From CAYLGT01 sp964383465 (GTDB lineage: Bacteria > Patescibacteriota > Saccharimonadia > Saccharimonadales > Saccharimonadaceae), in the NCBI GenBank assembly GCA_964383465.1, contig CAYLGT010000004.1:9931-73930 (forward strand): 64,000 nt of DNA, read 5' to 3'. Made by a program: the position numbers and the translations under genes. The notes beneath the pieces were generated by a model that worked only from the letters and a program-made list of their open reading frames with translations, did not search any database and had not been told where the DNA came from. Position 1 is the stretch's first letter. Each line of letters opens with the position of its first letter. This document shows positions 1 through 8,888 of the stretch, in pieces.

Positions 1-1
1 C

Positions 2-1987
2 AACGCGGATATTGGCGGTGATTTGATAGTTGGCGATACGCTTCGCGTAGGGCTCGGCGGTATAGAAAGCGATGGGTCTCTTAGTATTCTTGGCAAAGGT
101 CTTATTGCCACTGCTGACTCGAAAGCCTTTGAAGTCCAAAGTAGTTCTGGCGCCTCGATGCTCAATGTTGATACGCTAGGTGCCGGTACTGTAACGTTGC
201 TTGGTAGTAGCAGTAGTGTACTTGGCACTTGGCAGACAGCTAGTAATAATATACCGAACATGTGGCCAAGCTCAACAACAGCTACCGGTAACGGTTACGT
301 CTACGTGTCGGGAGGAGATAATCTAGGTACTATTCAAAGTACGGTCTACTATGCGAGGCTTCAGCCTGACGGCAACCTCGGAGCGTGGCAAACGGCTGCC
401 AATACCCTGCCGCAGCCAGTTTATAACGCCAGCTCGGCCGTAGTAAACGGTTATCTCTATGTTCTCGGCGGGCGGGCTTCGGGCGGTGCGTTTACAGCGC
501 TAGCGTACTACTCGAAGCTAGGCGCTGATGGTACTCCTGGCACCTGGTCGTCCATGGCGCTTGGGAACTTTGCACAGACGGGTATCGCCGTCAAAGGCAG
601 CTACATATACCTCATCGCTGGTGACGATAACCCCTCTGGTCTACAGAACCTCGTTGTCGCCTATAGGTCTAATGCCGACGGATCGCTAACGAGTCTTGGT
701 GCCGCTGGCACGACTAACGCCTATGCCAATGAGTCGGGCGTGGCGGTTGGAAATTATGTCTACGCGATTGGAGGGTATGATGGGTCGGTCAACCGTACCG
801 AAGTGTACTACGCCCAGCCTGCTGCAGACGGATCAATCTCTAGCTGGTCTTCAACGACGGCAATTCCCGGTGCCGCTTCTGGCACTATTGCCGCGGTAGT
901 AAATGGAACCATCTATGTGCGAAGTGGTACGAGCGTCTACTATGCTCGCCCAGCCACTAACGGTACGATTACCTCCTGGAGCACTTTGACCGGTGCACCA
1001 TCTGTCAGTACCACGATCGCAGCAAATGGATACCTTTACTCAATCGCTTCGACTTCTCAGTACGCTAAAGCTGGTGCGTCGGTCAGCGTGGGCGGGGGGA
1101 TCGACCTCGTGACTCTTCAGAGCCAAGCAGGCACTGCAGGCGGTTACATCATGGCAGGAGACATAAGTTCAACTGGTAGTCTGCAGGTGCAAGGTGCGGC
1201 AAACTTTGGCGCAGCCGTGAGTGTCGCGGGCGACATAAACGCGGGTAATGGTATTTTCTCGACCGCTTCCGGAAATAGCATCGTGCGTGTTGGTAGCGCT
1301 ACGGCTGACGCGACTGGCGTGGTTTTGGTGCTCGACACCAAAAACACTTCGGCTGATCCTACAGGCGCGGCTGCTACGAATGGCGCCATGTACTATAACT
1401 CCGCACTTGCTCGATTTAGGTGTTACGAGGGAAGTGCTTGGACTAACTGTACGCCATCAACAAGGGTTGCTGTATCGACTGCTACACAAGCTCCTGCGGC
1501 TGGTACGGACACCATTGTTAACGGATCGACAGTGCCGCTCGGCACAGCAGGCCTTATCGGTCCGACAGGCTCAAACCAAAACGGAACGTTGATCACGTGG
1601 AGGATCAAGATGTCTAAGACGGCAGCCGGTACTGGTGCGACTACCTTTACCATTCGCTTCGGTACTGCGGGTACCACGGCCGATACGGCTCGATGCACGG
1701 CATTTAGCACTGGTACAGCTACGGCGGTAGTGGATGTGGCGGATGTGGTGATCACCGCATATGCAACTGCGGGAGGTTCAACAGCAACGCTTAACTGTGC
1801 TGGAACCATGTCGCACATGCTTGCTACGACTGGTTTCAACAATGCTGCATATTTTGTACAGGCATATAGCACCCAAACTTCGTTTAACTCGACTCCAGCG
1901 GGAACCAAGGCGAGCCTATCTATAACTGCTGGCACTGGGTCGACAATAACCATACAAAAAGTTGAAACACAGGCGGTGAACCTTTAG
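2..1987 (+). CDS. Large surface protein with kelch-like propeller repeats, 5' end outside window
   Basis: The reading frame is open to the first base of the window, so the true start lies upstream and only the C-terminal part (about 660 residues) is seen. About five repeats carry a G-x-[IV]-Y-[VL]-x-G-G strand and then YYA/YYS and a W, the signature of kelch-type beta-propeller blades (roughly residues 70-350). A low-complexity, Gly/Ala/Thr/Ser-rich stretch follows, then a C-terminal part resembling phage tail-fibre or large CPR surface proteins (GAMYYNS, FRCYEGSAW). No transmembrane anchor is seen at the C-terminus. It is probably extracellular and adhesive. The next gene follows after 59 bp with a strong ribosome binding site and could be co-transcribed. 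Confidence 0.7.
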   Translation, partial: NADIGGDLIVGDTLRVGLGGIESDGSLSILGKGLIATADSKAFEVQSSSGASMLNVDTLGAGTVTLLGSSSSVLGTWQTASNNIPNMWPSSTTATGNGYVYVSGGDNLGTIQSTVYYARLQPDGNLGAWQTAANTLPQPVYNASSAVVNGYLYVLGGRASGGAFTALAYYSKLGADGTPGTWSSMALGNFAQTGIAVKGSYIYLIAGDDNPSGLQNLVVAYRSNADGSLTSLGAAGTTNAYANESGVAVGNYVYAIGGYDGSVNRTEVYYAQPAADGSISSWSSTTAIPGAASGTIAAVVNGTIYVRSGTSVYYARPATNGTITSWSTLTGAPSVSTTIAANGYLYSIASTSQYAKAGASVSVGGGIDLVTLQSQAGTAGGYIMAGDISSTGSLQVQGAANFGAAVSVAGDINAGNGIFSTASGNSIVRVGSATADATGVVLVLDTKNTSADPTGAAATNGAMYYNSALARFRCYEGSAWTNCTPSTRVAVSTATQAPAAGTDTIVNGSTVPLGTAGLIGPTGSNQNGTLITWRIKMSKTAAGTGATTFTIRFGTAGTTADTARCTAFSTGTATAVVDVADVVITAYATAGGSTATLNCAGTMSHMLATTGFNNAAYFVQAYSTQTSFNSTPAGTKASLSITAGTGSTITIQKVETQAVNL

Positions 1988-2046
1988 GCGATTGACATTA
2001 GCTTTCATCCGCGCATAATTTTGCATATATACGTAAGGAGGGCGGG

Positions 2047-2553
2047 ATGAGCAATGTTATTAAAGCCTTCGCCGTGGTGATGGCATCGCTGGGTATGGGG
2101 CTAATACTGGGTACATTTGTGAACGCTAGAGAGGGTTTGGTGAGATCAAATCACATAACTCTCTGTCAAAGTGAAGAGTCTGGGCAGATGGTTAATAGCG
2201 ATTCTAAAAGAGATCGCAAGTGCCCCCCAAAGAGTAAACCTGTCAATGTTGGTACAATGCAGTCAGCGATAGTCAGATTTGACTATGATTTCAATGACCC
2301 GTATGGTCCGGGGATTTACAACAGCGCTCGGTCACGAGATATAAAAGCTATTAAAAGCATAGAAACAGGGGATTACGGATCTGCATATTGTATACAGCTT
2401 GATTTCAGCGCAAGGTATATATCTGCTGCAACAGTTTACTCGGTCTACTCGTCCGACCCTAATGAGGTCGCAATATTCAGTGATTATTGCTCGGCTCCAT
2501 TTGAGTATTTTGCCTGGGGAACAGCAGCACAGAGTATTTTCTTTACTGAATAA
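2047..2553 (+). CDS. Small secreted or membrane-anchored protein, unknown
   Basis: 168 residues, starting at an ATG a few bases after a strong AAGGAGG Shine-Dalgarno. Residues 5-26 form a hydrophobic helix (signal anchor or signal peptide); the rest is polar with four cysteines that could form disulfides outside the cell. No family is recognised. It lies between two fibre-like protein genes, so a role at the cell surface is plausible but unproven. Confidence 0.6.
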   Translation: MSNVIKAFAVVMASLGMGLILGTFVNAREGLVRSNHITLCQSEESGQMVNSDSKRDRKCPPKSKPVNVGTMQSAIVRFDYDFNDPYGPGIYNSARSRDIKAIKSIETGDYGSAYCIQLDFSARYISAATVYSVYSSDPNEVAIFSDYCSAPFEYFAWGTAAQSIFFTE

Positions 2554-2603
2554 CTTCTTGGAAGCAGTGTTTGTCATGTAGGTCACAGAGTGATTGCCAT
2601 AAG

Positions 2604-2612
2604 TGCTATAAT
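2604..2612 (+). promoter_or_regulatory. Extended -10 promoter (TGCTATAAT)
   Basis: TGCTATAAT is the extended -10 form that recurs before many genes in this window. It lies just after the 2047-2553 gene and should drive the membrane protein and tail-spike-like gene pair with a leader of about 18 nt. No good -35 is visible. Confidence 0.55.
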
Positions 2613-2636
2613 TTACTCTATAAGGAGTTTATAGAA

Positions 2637-3146
2637 ATGGACAGAAACACTGCGCGCCCAGGCGCCCTGAGAGGTCAGGTTTCACAACCGCACGTGAGCA
2701 CTCCCTCCCCAGCGCCAACTCATCAACCTGCACGACAAGGAAGAGGTCGAAAAAAACTTTGGTTGGCCGTTGCGATAGCCCTTTTAATCGTTGGGCTGAT
2801 GATATGTATGTACTTATGGAAGGGTGCTGGCATGAAGGAGCCTGCAAGCGATCGCTACCAGGCAGTATTCATGAACAATGGCCAGGTGTTCTTTGGTAAG
2901 TTAAAGAACGTTAACGGCACGTATCTGAAACTAGAAAGGGCATTCTACACAAAGAAGCAGGACGTACCGGCTACGGCGACTGATGAACAAAAAAAGGCAA
3001 TCGAAAACAACATCTCCCTGGTTAAAGTTGGCGATGAAGTGTATGGACCAGAAAATATCATGATGATACGTTCTGACCAGGTTCTGTTTTGGCAGGACCT
3101 GAAGGGTGATAGCAAGGTTGCGAAAGCGATTGACGACGCTAAGTAA
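2637..3146 (+). CDS. Single-pass membrane protein of a type recurrent in CPR genomes
   Basis: 169 residues. The ATG at 2637 is chosen over an upstream in-frame TTG because AAGGAG lies 9 nt before it and a TGCTATAAT extended -10 lies about 25 nt upstream. Layout: a Pro/Gln/Arg-rich cytoplasmic N-terminus (1-45), one transmembrane helix (about 46-65), then an extracytoplasmic domain starting with YQAVFMNNGQVFFGKLKNV. I recall similar NGQV[FY]FGK proteins of unknown function in Saccharibacteria; that is memory, not a search. It precedes the tail-spike-like gene by 19 bp and is probably in the same transcript. Confidence 0.7.
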   Translation: MDRNTARPGALRGQVSQPHVSTPSPAPTHQPARQGRGRKKLWLAVAIALLIVGLMICMYLWKGAGMKEPASDRYQAVFMNNGQVFFGKLKNVNGTYLKLERAFYTKKQDVPATATDEQKKAIENNISLVKVGDEVYGPENIMMIRSDQVLFWQDLKGDSKVAKAIDDAK

Positions 3147-3165
3147 ATTATGAGAAGGGCACTAT

Positions 3166-4701
3166 ATGGGATTTAATCCATCTGTATCCGGTATCGGCGG
3201 TGCGAGCGACGTAGCGTTCAACACAAAAACGGACGGTGATCTGCTGACCTATGATCAGGCAGTAGATAAATGGCGTAACGTTGCTCCGACTCCACCAAAT
3301 CCAACAATGGGCGGAGACCTTTCGGGTACTGCGAGCAATGCACAGATCGTTGCCGGTGCCGTTGGTACCAACGAGCTTGCTGCACTGGCTGTAACCGACG
3401 CAAAAGTAGCGACTGGAATCGCACAGAGCAAGATCACGAACCTAACCTCTGACCTAGCAAGTAAAGCAAGCGCCACACATACCCACGGGGCAGCAGATAT
3501 CACCTCGGGTACCGTGGCGAGTGCGCGTCTTGGCTCTGGGACTGCCGATAACACAACGTTCCTTCGTGGTGACGGAACCTGGGCTATCCCAAGTGGGGGC
3601 GGGGGAAGTACAGCCTATGACATACGCGGCCAGCGGACAATCGTAGTTGCGGCCAACGATGAAAGCGCAGCAGTAAAAAGCGTCGCTGACTATACCTGTG
3701 ACGGCGTAGCAGATGAAGTACAGATCAACCTGGCGCTTGCTGATGTCGGTGTCGAGACTCTCAACAAGGGTGGTAATGGTGGAATTGTAGTGCTCGTGGG
3801 CCGTCGTTTTAACGTAGCTGGCCCGATACTTGTACCCTCACAAACTACGCTGCGCGGTGCCTATGGCAAGCAGGGGACATGGATTTACCAGTCTGGCGGG
3901 TATGCTCCTGGGGCAGCAGGAGGGCTTATAGAGTGCGCAACTGCCAATACGCAGTACATTGAGATCAGTGATCTAGGACTTCATGGCAATAACGCCTCGG
4001 TGTGCGGGGTATATCTGTATACTGCAACCGGACAAGAGTTCGATGCCTTTCACGTCGTGAAAAACCTCTATATCTGGAATGTTGGCCAGCATGGTCTTCG
4101 GGTACAGAATGGTTCAGGCGGCCGTCAGCGAGGTAACCATTTCTCTGAAATTCGAGTAATCAATCCCGGTGTGCATGGGGTATATTCGCAGTGCCCCGAC
4201 TCGTTTTATGAGCGTATCGATGTCGGTTCAGCTGGCTCCCATGGCTTTAACTGTGAACACAGCAACAATCGTTACGTAAACTGCAAGTCCTGGTATTCCG
4301 ATGGCTCAGGGTTTTACATAACGACTGGTCGCGACAACCAGTTCTCGGCCTGCGAGTCTCAAGACAATGCTCAGCATGGTTTTTATATCGGTTCACCTCG
4401 AAACACACTGACAAGCTGTTGCGCTGACTCGAACTCATATGACGGCAGTCCTTCTGGTTCGATGACGGGCAATAATCTCTATGATGGTTTTTATGTTGCT
4501 GGTCGGGGCACCAATCTTCAAGGCTCGGCAAGTGACAAAAACGAAAGTAACCGAGGCGTACGTCAGAGATATGGTGTAAATTTGGTTGGTTCACCTGCGG
4601 TTATCGTGAATGTCACCGCAACAAGTAACCATGCCACTGCGGAGCAGGGTGGTTCGGGCGGTGCGGGCTCGGTGGTAAATGTGGTTTCAAGTACTCTATA
4701 G
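3166..4701 (+). CDS. Tail-spike-like protein with right-handed beta-helix
   Basis: 511 residues. Residues 1-145 are tail-fibre-like (GGDLSGTASNAQIV, LRGDGTWAIP), ending in a Gly linker. Residues 150-200 carry the ADYTCDGVADEVQINLAL motif, which in phage and bacterial spike proteins precedes a parallel beta-helix. Residues 205-480 repeat short strands with N, G and C turns (NNRYVNCKSW, RDNQFSACES, PRNTLTSCCA) typical of the pectate-lyase fold. No signal peptide is visible. No capsid, terminase or portal genes are nearby, so this is more likely a domesticated host-binding or glycan-binding fibre than part of a prophage. Confidence 0.7.
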   Translation: MGFNPSVSGIGGASDVAFNTKTDGDLLTYDQAVDKWRNVAPTPPNPTMGGDLSGTASNAQIVAGAVGTNELAALAVTDAKVATGIAQSKITNLTSDLASKASATHTHGAADITSGTVASARLGSGTADNTTFLRGDGTWAIPSGGGGSTAYDIRGQRTIVVAANDESAAVKSVADYTCDGVADEVQINLALADVGVETLNKGGNGGIVVLVGRRFNVAGPILVPSQTTLRGAYGKQGTWIYQSGGYAPGAAGGLIECATANTQYIEISDLGLHGNNASVCGVYLYTATGQEFDAFHVVKNLYIWNVGQHGLRVQNGSGGRQRGNHFSEIRVINPGVHGVYSQCPDSFYERIDVGSAGSHGFNCEHSNNRYVNCKSWYSDGSGFYITTGRDNQFSACESQDNAQHGFYIGSPRNTLTSCCADSNSYDGSPSGSMTGNNLYDGFYVAGRGTNLQGSASDKNESNRGVRQRYGVNLVGSPAVIVNVTATSNHATAEQGGSGGAGSVVNVVSSTL

Positions 4702-4716
4702 CCCCTGGGCTATACT
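4697..4716 (+). promoter_or_regulatory. Palindrome overlapping the mutM -10 box
   Basis: TATAGCCC (4697-4704), CT, GGGCTATA (4707-4714) is a perfect inverted repeat. It contains the stop codon of the upstream gene and the first four bases of the TATACT -10 (4711-4716). The predicted start point (-7 plus 7) is 4723, the A of the mutM ATG, so the mRNA should be leaderless. The repeat could be an operator or a small transcript-end hairpin. Confidence 0.5.
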
Positions 4717-4722
4717 GTTTAT

Positions 4723-5589
4723 ATGCCAGAACTTCCAGAAGTCGAGACGGTTCGTCGTGGGTTGCGTGAGTTGATAGTTGGCCGTCGTATCCAGGCGGCT
4801 ACGTATGACACGCCGAAAAGTTTTCCGAATACACCAGCGGACGTAGAACGGTTTCTGCTCGGCGTAACCATCCTCGATGTACGGCGACGAGCTAAAGTTC
4901 TGATGATCGATTTGTCGAGTCAGTATAGTCTTCTGGTACATCTCAAGATGACAGGGCAGTTAGTCTTTCGTGGCCACCAGAACTTCGGCGCGGGACACCC
5001 AAACGACAGCCTGATAGGTGAACTGCCAGACCGTTCGACACGTGTGACAGTCACGTTTGATGACGGGAGCCATCTGTACTTTAACGATCAGCGAAAATTT
5101 GGCTGGATGAAGCTGTATCCGACCATCGAGATCCCATACATAGACTTCATGAAAAAAGTCGGTCCAGAGCCCCTCGAAGACAGTTTCACTGCCGCCGACT
5201 TCACTGCGCGCATGCGACGTCGAAATGGCACGACGGTCAAAGCGGCGCTACTTGACCAAACGGTGCTCGCCGGCGTGGGCAATATCTACGCCGATGAGTC
5301 GCTGTGGGGTGCCAAAATTCATCCGGCACGCCGTGTAAAAGAACTCACCGACGAACAATTAGCGCTACTGCTGAGTGAAGTGAAATACGTGATGAGTTTG
5401 AGCATCGAAAAAGGCGGCTCGACCGATCGTAATTATGTAAACGCAGAAGGTAAGCGGGGGAGTTACATCGACTTTGCGAGGGTGTTTCGTCGAGAGGGCC
5501 TCGCTTGTCCGCGATGCGGCAGCATCATCGAGAAATCACGTGTTGCTGGACGAGGAACGCATAGCTGTCCAGTCTGTCAGGTACAATAA
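4723..5589 (+). CDS. mutM: Formamidopyrimidine-DNA glycosylase (Fpg/MutM)
   Basis: 288 residues, normal family length. It removes 8-oxoguanine and other oxidised purines and cuts the abasic site. The N-terminus MPELPEVETVRRGL supplies the catalytic Pro2 and Glu3; the H2TH region is around GVGNIYADESLWGAKIHP; the C-terminus carries the zinc finger with CPRC and CPVC pairs. The ATG sits exactly at the predicted transcription start. holA follows 6 bp downstream, so the two are probably co-transcribed. Confidence 0.95.
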   Translation: MPELPEVETVRRGLRELIVGRRIQAATYDTPKSFPNTPADVERFLLGVTILDVRRRAKVLMIDLSSQYSLLVHLKMTGQLVFRGHQNFGAGHPNDSLIGELPDRSTRVTVTFDDGSHLYFNDQRKFGWMKLYPTIEIPYIDFMKKVGPEPLEDSFTAADFTARMRRRNGTTVKAALLDQTVLAGVGNIYADESLWGAKIHPARRVKELTDEQLALLLSEVKYVMSLSIEKGGSTDRNYVNAEGKRGSYIDFARVFRREGLACPRCGSIIEKSRVAGRGTHSCPVCQVQ

Positions 5590-5595
5590 GAGACG

Positions 5596-6498
5596 ATGAT
5601 CACGCTACTGACTGGGGAAAATGACTTTGCGCTTGCAGCTGCGCTCCGGACACTTGTTCGAGACGACGGCGCTCAGGCTGAGGTTTTTGAAGCCGGTGAT
5701 CTCGAAGTTTCTCAGCTGCCTGATCTGCTCGCTGGAGTAACCCTGTTTAGTAGCGAGCGGTATATCGTTATAAAAAACGTCGATGAGCACAAGCAGCTCT
5801 GGGAAGAGTTGGAAAAATGGGTCGAAAAAATTTCCGAAGATACCCAGCTTGTCCTTACTGCTCGCAAGCCTGACAAGCGCACGAGAACGTATAAATTACT
5901 CGCTAAACAGGCAACGATTCGTGAGTATACTCAACTGGAAACGTCCGAATTACTGTCGTGGTTAAAGGGTGAGGCGCGCGCACGAGAAGTTGATATCTCT
6001 GACGATGTTGCCCGATATTTACTCGAATACGTCGGCCATGATCAATGGCGTCTGACAGGTGAGCTCGAGAAGCTGCTACTGAGTGGTAAGCCTTTGACTC
6101 GAACCCTTATCCAAGACATCGCAGAGCCTTACCCTGAAGCGAGTGCCTTTGAGCTGCTCGATAGCCTGTTCCGGGGCGAGACAGATAAAGTGGATCGCTT
6201 ACTAGAGCTGCTAGCAGAAAGGGAAGACCCCTACATGTTCTTTGGGTTAGTGAGCTCTCAGGTGCTGGCGCTGCTCGCCATCACAACGGGCGGTTCACGG
6301 CGACCTGACGAAGTCGCAAAAGATTTTGGACTTCATCCCTTCGTTGTTCGCAAACTCTCCTCTATCGCTACGAAGCTAGGTAGGTCCCGAGTCTCGGTCG
6401 TGGTAGACAAGCTTGCGGACTGCGACGTGCGCATAAAAACGAGCGGCGTTGAGCCGTGGGTACAGCTACGGCGTACCCTCCAGAGTATCGTCATATAA
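5596..6498 (+). CDS. holA: DNA polymerase III delta subunit
   Basis: 300 residues, slightly short for HolA. The clamp-loader delta subunit opens the beta sliding clamp. The N-terminal region has the MITLLTGENDFAL start and an R-Y-I-V-I-K-N strand typical of the family; the middle has a LLSWLKGEAR segment and the C-terminal collar domain includes ASAFELLDSLFRGE and DPYMFFGLVSSQ. It lies directly behind mutM. A TACAAT (5582-5587) two bases upstream of the predicted start may add an internal near-leaderless promoter. A bidirectional terminator follows the stop. Confidence 0.88.
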   Translation: MITLLTGENDFALAAALRTLVRDDGAQAEVFEAGDLEVSQLPDLLAGVTLFSSERYIVIKNVDEHKQLWEELEKWVEKISEDTQLVLTARKPDKRTRTYKLLAKQATIREYTQLETSELLSWLKGEARAREVDISDDVARYLLEYVGHDQWRLTGELEKLLLSGKPLTRTLIQDIAEPYPEASAFELLDSLFRGETDKVDRLLELLAEREDPYMFFGLVSSQVLALLAITTGGSRRPDEVAKDFGLHPFVVRKLSSIATKLGRSRVSVVVDKLADCDVRIKTSGVEPWVQLRRTLQSIVI

Positions 6499-6527
6499 AA
6501 AAACACCTCCGTGATGGAGGTGTTTTT
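6497..6527. terminator. Bidirectional intrinsic terminator between holA and rpsT
   Basis: AAAAACACCTCC, short loop, GGAGGTGTTTTT: a 12-bp symmetric stem flanked by A and T runs on both sides, so it can end transcripts from either strand. It sits exactly between the convergent holA and rpsT genes. Confidence 0.85.
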
Positions 6528-6531
6528 CGAG

Positions 6532-6891
6532 CTATTTCTTAGCCGCAGGTTTTTTAGCTGGGGCTTTTTTCGCAGCTGGCTTTTTGGCGGCCGGTTTCTT
6601 CGCAGCGGTTTTCGCCGCGGCTGGTTTGCTGGCTTTTTTCTCGAGTTTCACGCCAGCTGCTTTTGCAGCTTTGGCGACGCTTGCTTTGCGGCGGGCAGCG
6701 GTGTTTTTTGTGATCAAGTTTTTCTTTACCGCTTTGTCGATTTCACTCTGAACGCCAGAGAGACTCTTGGCAGTTGGTTTTGCGGTGAAAGCTTTCATAG
6801 CTGTTTTGATGGCTTTTTTCGTTGCCACGTTGCGGTCACGACGCTTGGTCGTTTGGCGCATACGCTTGATGGCAGATTTGATGATTGGCAC
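6532..6891 (-). CDS. rpsT: 30S ribosomal protein S20 with long Lys/Ala/Pro tail
   Basis: 119 residues against about 85-90 in typical S20. Residues 1-85 match S20 (MPIIKSAIKRMRQ, RRDRNVATKKAIKTAMKAF, AARRKASVAKAAKAAG). Residues 86-119 are a histone-H1-like tail of KPAAKK and KKAPAKK repeats. The start is a GTG with an AAGGAAG ribosome binding site. A TATAAT (plus-strand ATTATA 6946-6951) gives a leader of roughly 48 nt. S20 binds 16S rRNA early in assembly; the tail may add nucleic-acid contacts (inference). Confidence 0.92.
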   Translation of the reverse strand: MPIIKSAIKRMRQTTKRRDRNVATKKAIKTAMKAFTAKPTAKSLSGVQSEIDKAVKKNLITKNTAARRKASVAKAAKAAGVKLEKKASKPAAAKTAAKKPAAKKPAAKKAPAKKPAAKK

Positions 6892-6945
6892 TGTGATTTA
6901 CTTCCTTTTCTTACTCTTTAGAGCTGCTAAAACAATCAATGCAAA

Positions 6946-6951
6946 ATTATA
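6946..6951 (-). promoter_or_regulatory. rpsT -10 box
   Basis: TATAAT on the minus strand, about 55 nt upstream of the rpsT GTG. The leader is AT-rich and carries the AAAAGGAAG ribosome binding site. Confidence 0.5.
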
Positions 6952-6999
6952 GCGAAAGTTGACCAATCTGTAAAGGGGTGTACCCCTGAGTAAAAACCC

Positions 7000-7029
7000 T
7001 TGACGACTTGAAGGTGCTTATGGTACTCT
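7000..7029 (+). promoter_or_regulatory. Promoter of the DHH-like gene
   Basis: TTGACG (7000-7005), 18-bp spacer, TACTCT (7024-7029). A small hairpin GGGGTgtACCCC lies just upstream (6974-6985). Confidence 0.45.
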
Positions 7030-7076
7030 TACCCCAAGAAACGCTATAAAAATCAAAAAACGTTTAAGAGACAAAC

Positions 7077-8888
7077 ATGCAAACAGAGCCGAATGCAAAA
7101 CAGCAAATCGTTGAACGTATAAAAAGTTCGACAAATATCCTCGTGACAGTGGGTAACAATCCGTCGGTAGACGAGTTGAGCGCTGCGCTGGCGCTGAGCC
7201 TTATGCTTAACCGGCTCGACAAGCATGTTACAGCAGTATTTAGTGGGGCAACACCACCTGCAATCACTTTTTTGCAGCCTGAAAAAACGTTTGAAAATAC
7301 CGTCGATAGCCTACGTGACTTCATCATCGCTCTCGACAAAGAAAAAGCAGACCGTTTGCGCTACAAAGTCGAAGACGATGTGGTACGAATTTTCATCACC
7401 CCGTACAAAACAGTTATATCTGAAAAAGACCTCCAGTTTTCTCAGGGTGACTTCAACGTTGAGCTTATCATCGCTCTCGGTGTAGAGAAGCGAGAGGATT
7501 TGGATGCAGCGATCACAGCTCACGGACGAATTTTGCACGATGCAACAGTTGTCACTATCAACGACGACGGGCAAAAGAGTTCGCTAGGCAGTATCGACTG
7601 GACTGACAGTGGTGCAAGTAGTCTTTGTGAAATGCTGATGAGCCTCAGTGAAGCACTGCAATCTGGGCTTTTGGATGAGCAAATTGCCACCGCGCTGCTC
7701 ACGGGAATTGTTTCAGCAACTGATCGGTTCCGTAACGAGCACACATCGCCTCGAGTGATGACGATGTCGGCGCAGCTGATGGCGGCTGGCGCCAACCAGC
7801 AACTCATCGCTACAAAGCTAGAAGAAGGGGTAGAGAAAGCTTCGCAACCCGCTGAAGATGGCCTCACTCCTTTAGTACAAGGCGAGTCTGCAAAGGTTTC
7901 CTCAGAGGAGACGACTGAACCTGATGGCGCACTTGAGATAGCTCACACAGAACCAGCTACGGAGGCTTCAAAATCTGCCGAAGATGAGCTCGCTGAAAAT
8001 CTAGCTCAGGCCACGGTTGGACCGGTTGAAGCGAGTCTTTCGGCAGAAGAGCTTCAAAAAGACATTGATAAAGCGAACCAAGAGGTAAGTGAAGCCGCTC
8101 AGGACAGCTCGATGATCAAAAAAGGGCGCAAAACATGGCGTAGTAGCGGTGATGGCTCTACTGCCACGCCGACCTTTGGAGGCACCCTGAATGCCACGAC
8201 TTCAGAGGCCGAAGAAGAGAAGCGCCGCGAGGAAGAGCTTTCAAGTAATCATCAGATCTTAAGCCACGATGCCGCGCCAGCAAGTGTTGAGCCTCCAGTA
8301 GCGCCTGAGCTACCCGGTATTGACGCCATGGATGAGCCATTTCCAGTTGCACCAGCGCCAGAACCTATGTCAATGCCAGAGCTTCCTGTTGACGATACGG
8401 CAGCTGCTACGGCTGACCCATTTCAGAGCAGGACTGACGGAGATCTCAGTTATGAACCAGTGCCAATTAGCGGGAGCGACGCACCAACCCTAGCCGATAT
8501 TGATTCGCAAACCAGGGGTAAAGCCGCCGAGGATGCGCGTGCCGCTGTCGATGCCGTTCTCAACTCTATGCCATTTGACCCAAGCGGTCAGCCAGCCGAG
8601 AGTAGCGGCGCAATGCCCGCAGTTGAAGTGAGTCATGATGCTGATGTGGAAGTGACTCCTGTCGTGCCGGCAGTCGAACAAACGGCAACTCCAGAGCCTA
8701 TGCAGCCGGTAGCACCACTGCTTCCACCTCTGCCAGACTTCTCGACGCTTCCTCCACTTCCGGATGAGCAACCAGCCCCACAGGTGCCTCCGATGAGCGA
8801 TCCTGGCATGGTGACGCCAGTTATCCCGAGTATCCCGGTGGAACCAGCTCCATCTGACCCTGCACAGTTTAAAATTCCCGGCCAGTAA
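7077..8888 (+). CDS. DHH-family-like protein with degenerate active site and long disordered tail
   Basis: 603 residues. Residues 10-250 follow the NrnA/DHH phosphoesterase fold order: an N-terminal strand-helix (ILVTVGNNPSVDELSAALAL), a middle ASSLCEML helix and GIVSATDRFRNEHTSPRV. The metal-binding signatures are lost: the usual HxxPDxDAxGS reads NNPSVDELSAA and the namesake DHH position reads NDD. Residues about 255-603 are acidic, Pro/Ala-rich and probably disordered. It is therefore likely a binding or scaffold protein rather than a nuclease (inference). The stop abuts the scaffold gap repeat. Confidence 0.75.
   Translation: MQTEPNAKQQIVERIKSSTNILVTVGNNPSVDELSAALALSLMLNRLDKHVTAVFSGATPPAITFLQPEKTFENTVDSLRDFIIALDKEKADRLRYKVEDDVVRIFITPYKTVISEKDLQFSQGDFNVELIIALGVEKREDLDAAITAHGRILHDATVVTINDDGQKSSLGSIDWTDSGASSLCEMLMSLSEALQSGLLDEQIATALLTGIVSATDRFRNEHTSPRVMTMSAQLMAAGANQQLIATKLEEGVEKASQPAEDGLTPLVQGESAKVSSEETTEPDGALEIAHTEPATEASKSAEDELAENLAQATVGPVEASLSAEELQKDIDKANQEVSEAAQDSSMIKKGRKTWRSSGDGSTATPTFGGTLNATTSEAEEEKRREEELSSNHQILSHDAAPASVEPPVAPELPGIDAMDEPFPVAPAPEPMSMPELPVDDTAAATADPFQSRTDGDLSYEPVPISGSDAPTLADIDSQTRGKAAEDARAAVDAVLNSMPFDPSGQPAESSGAMPAVEVSHDADVEVTPVVPAVEQTATPEPMQPVAPLLPPLPDFSTLPPLPDEQPAPQVPPMSDPGMVTPVIPSIPVEPAPSDPAQFKIPGQ

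Noticed and set aside
2..4701. Prophage
   Set aside because: Only fibre- and spike-like proteins are seen; no capsid, portal, terminase or lysis genes.
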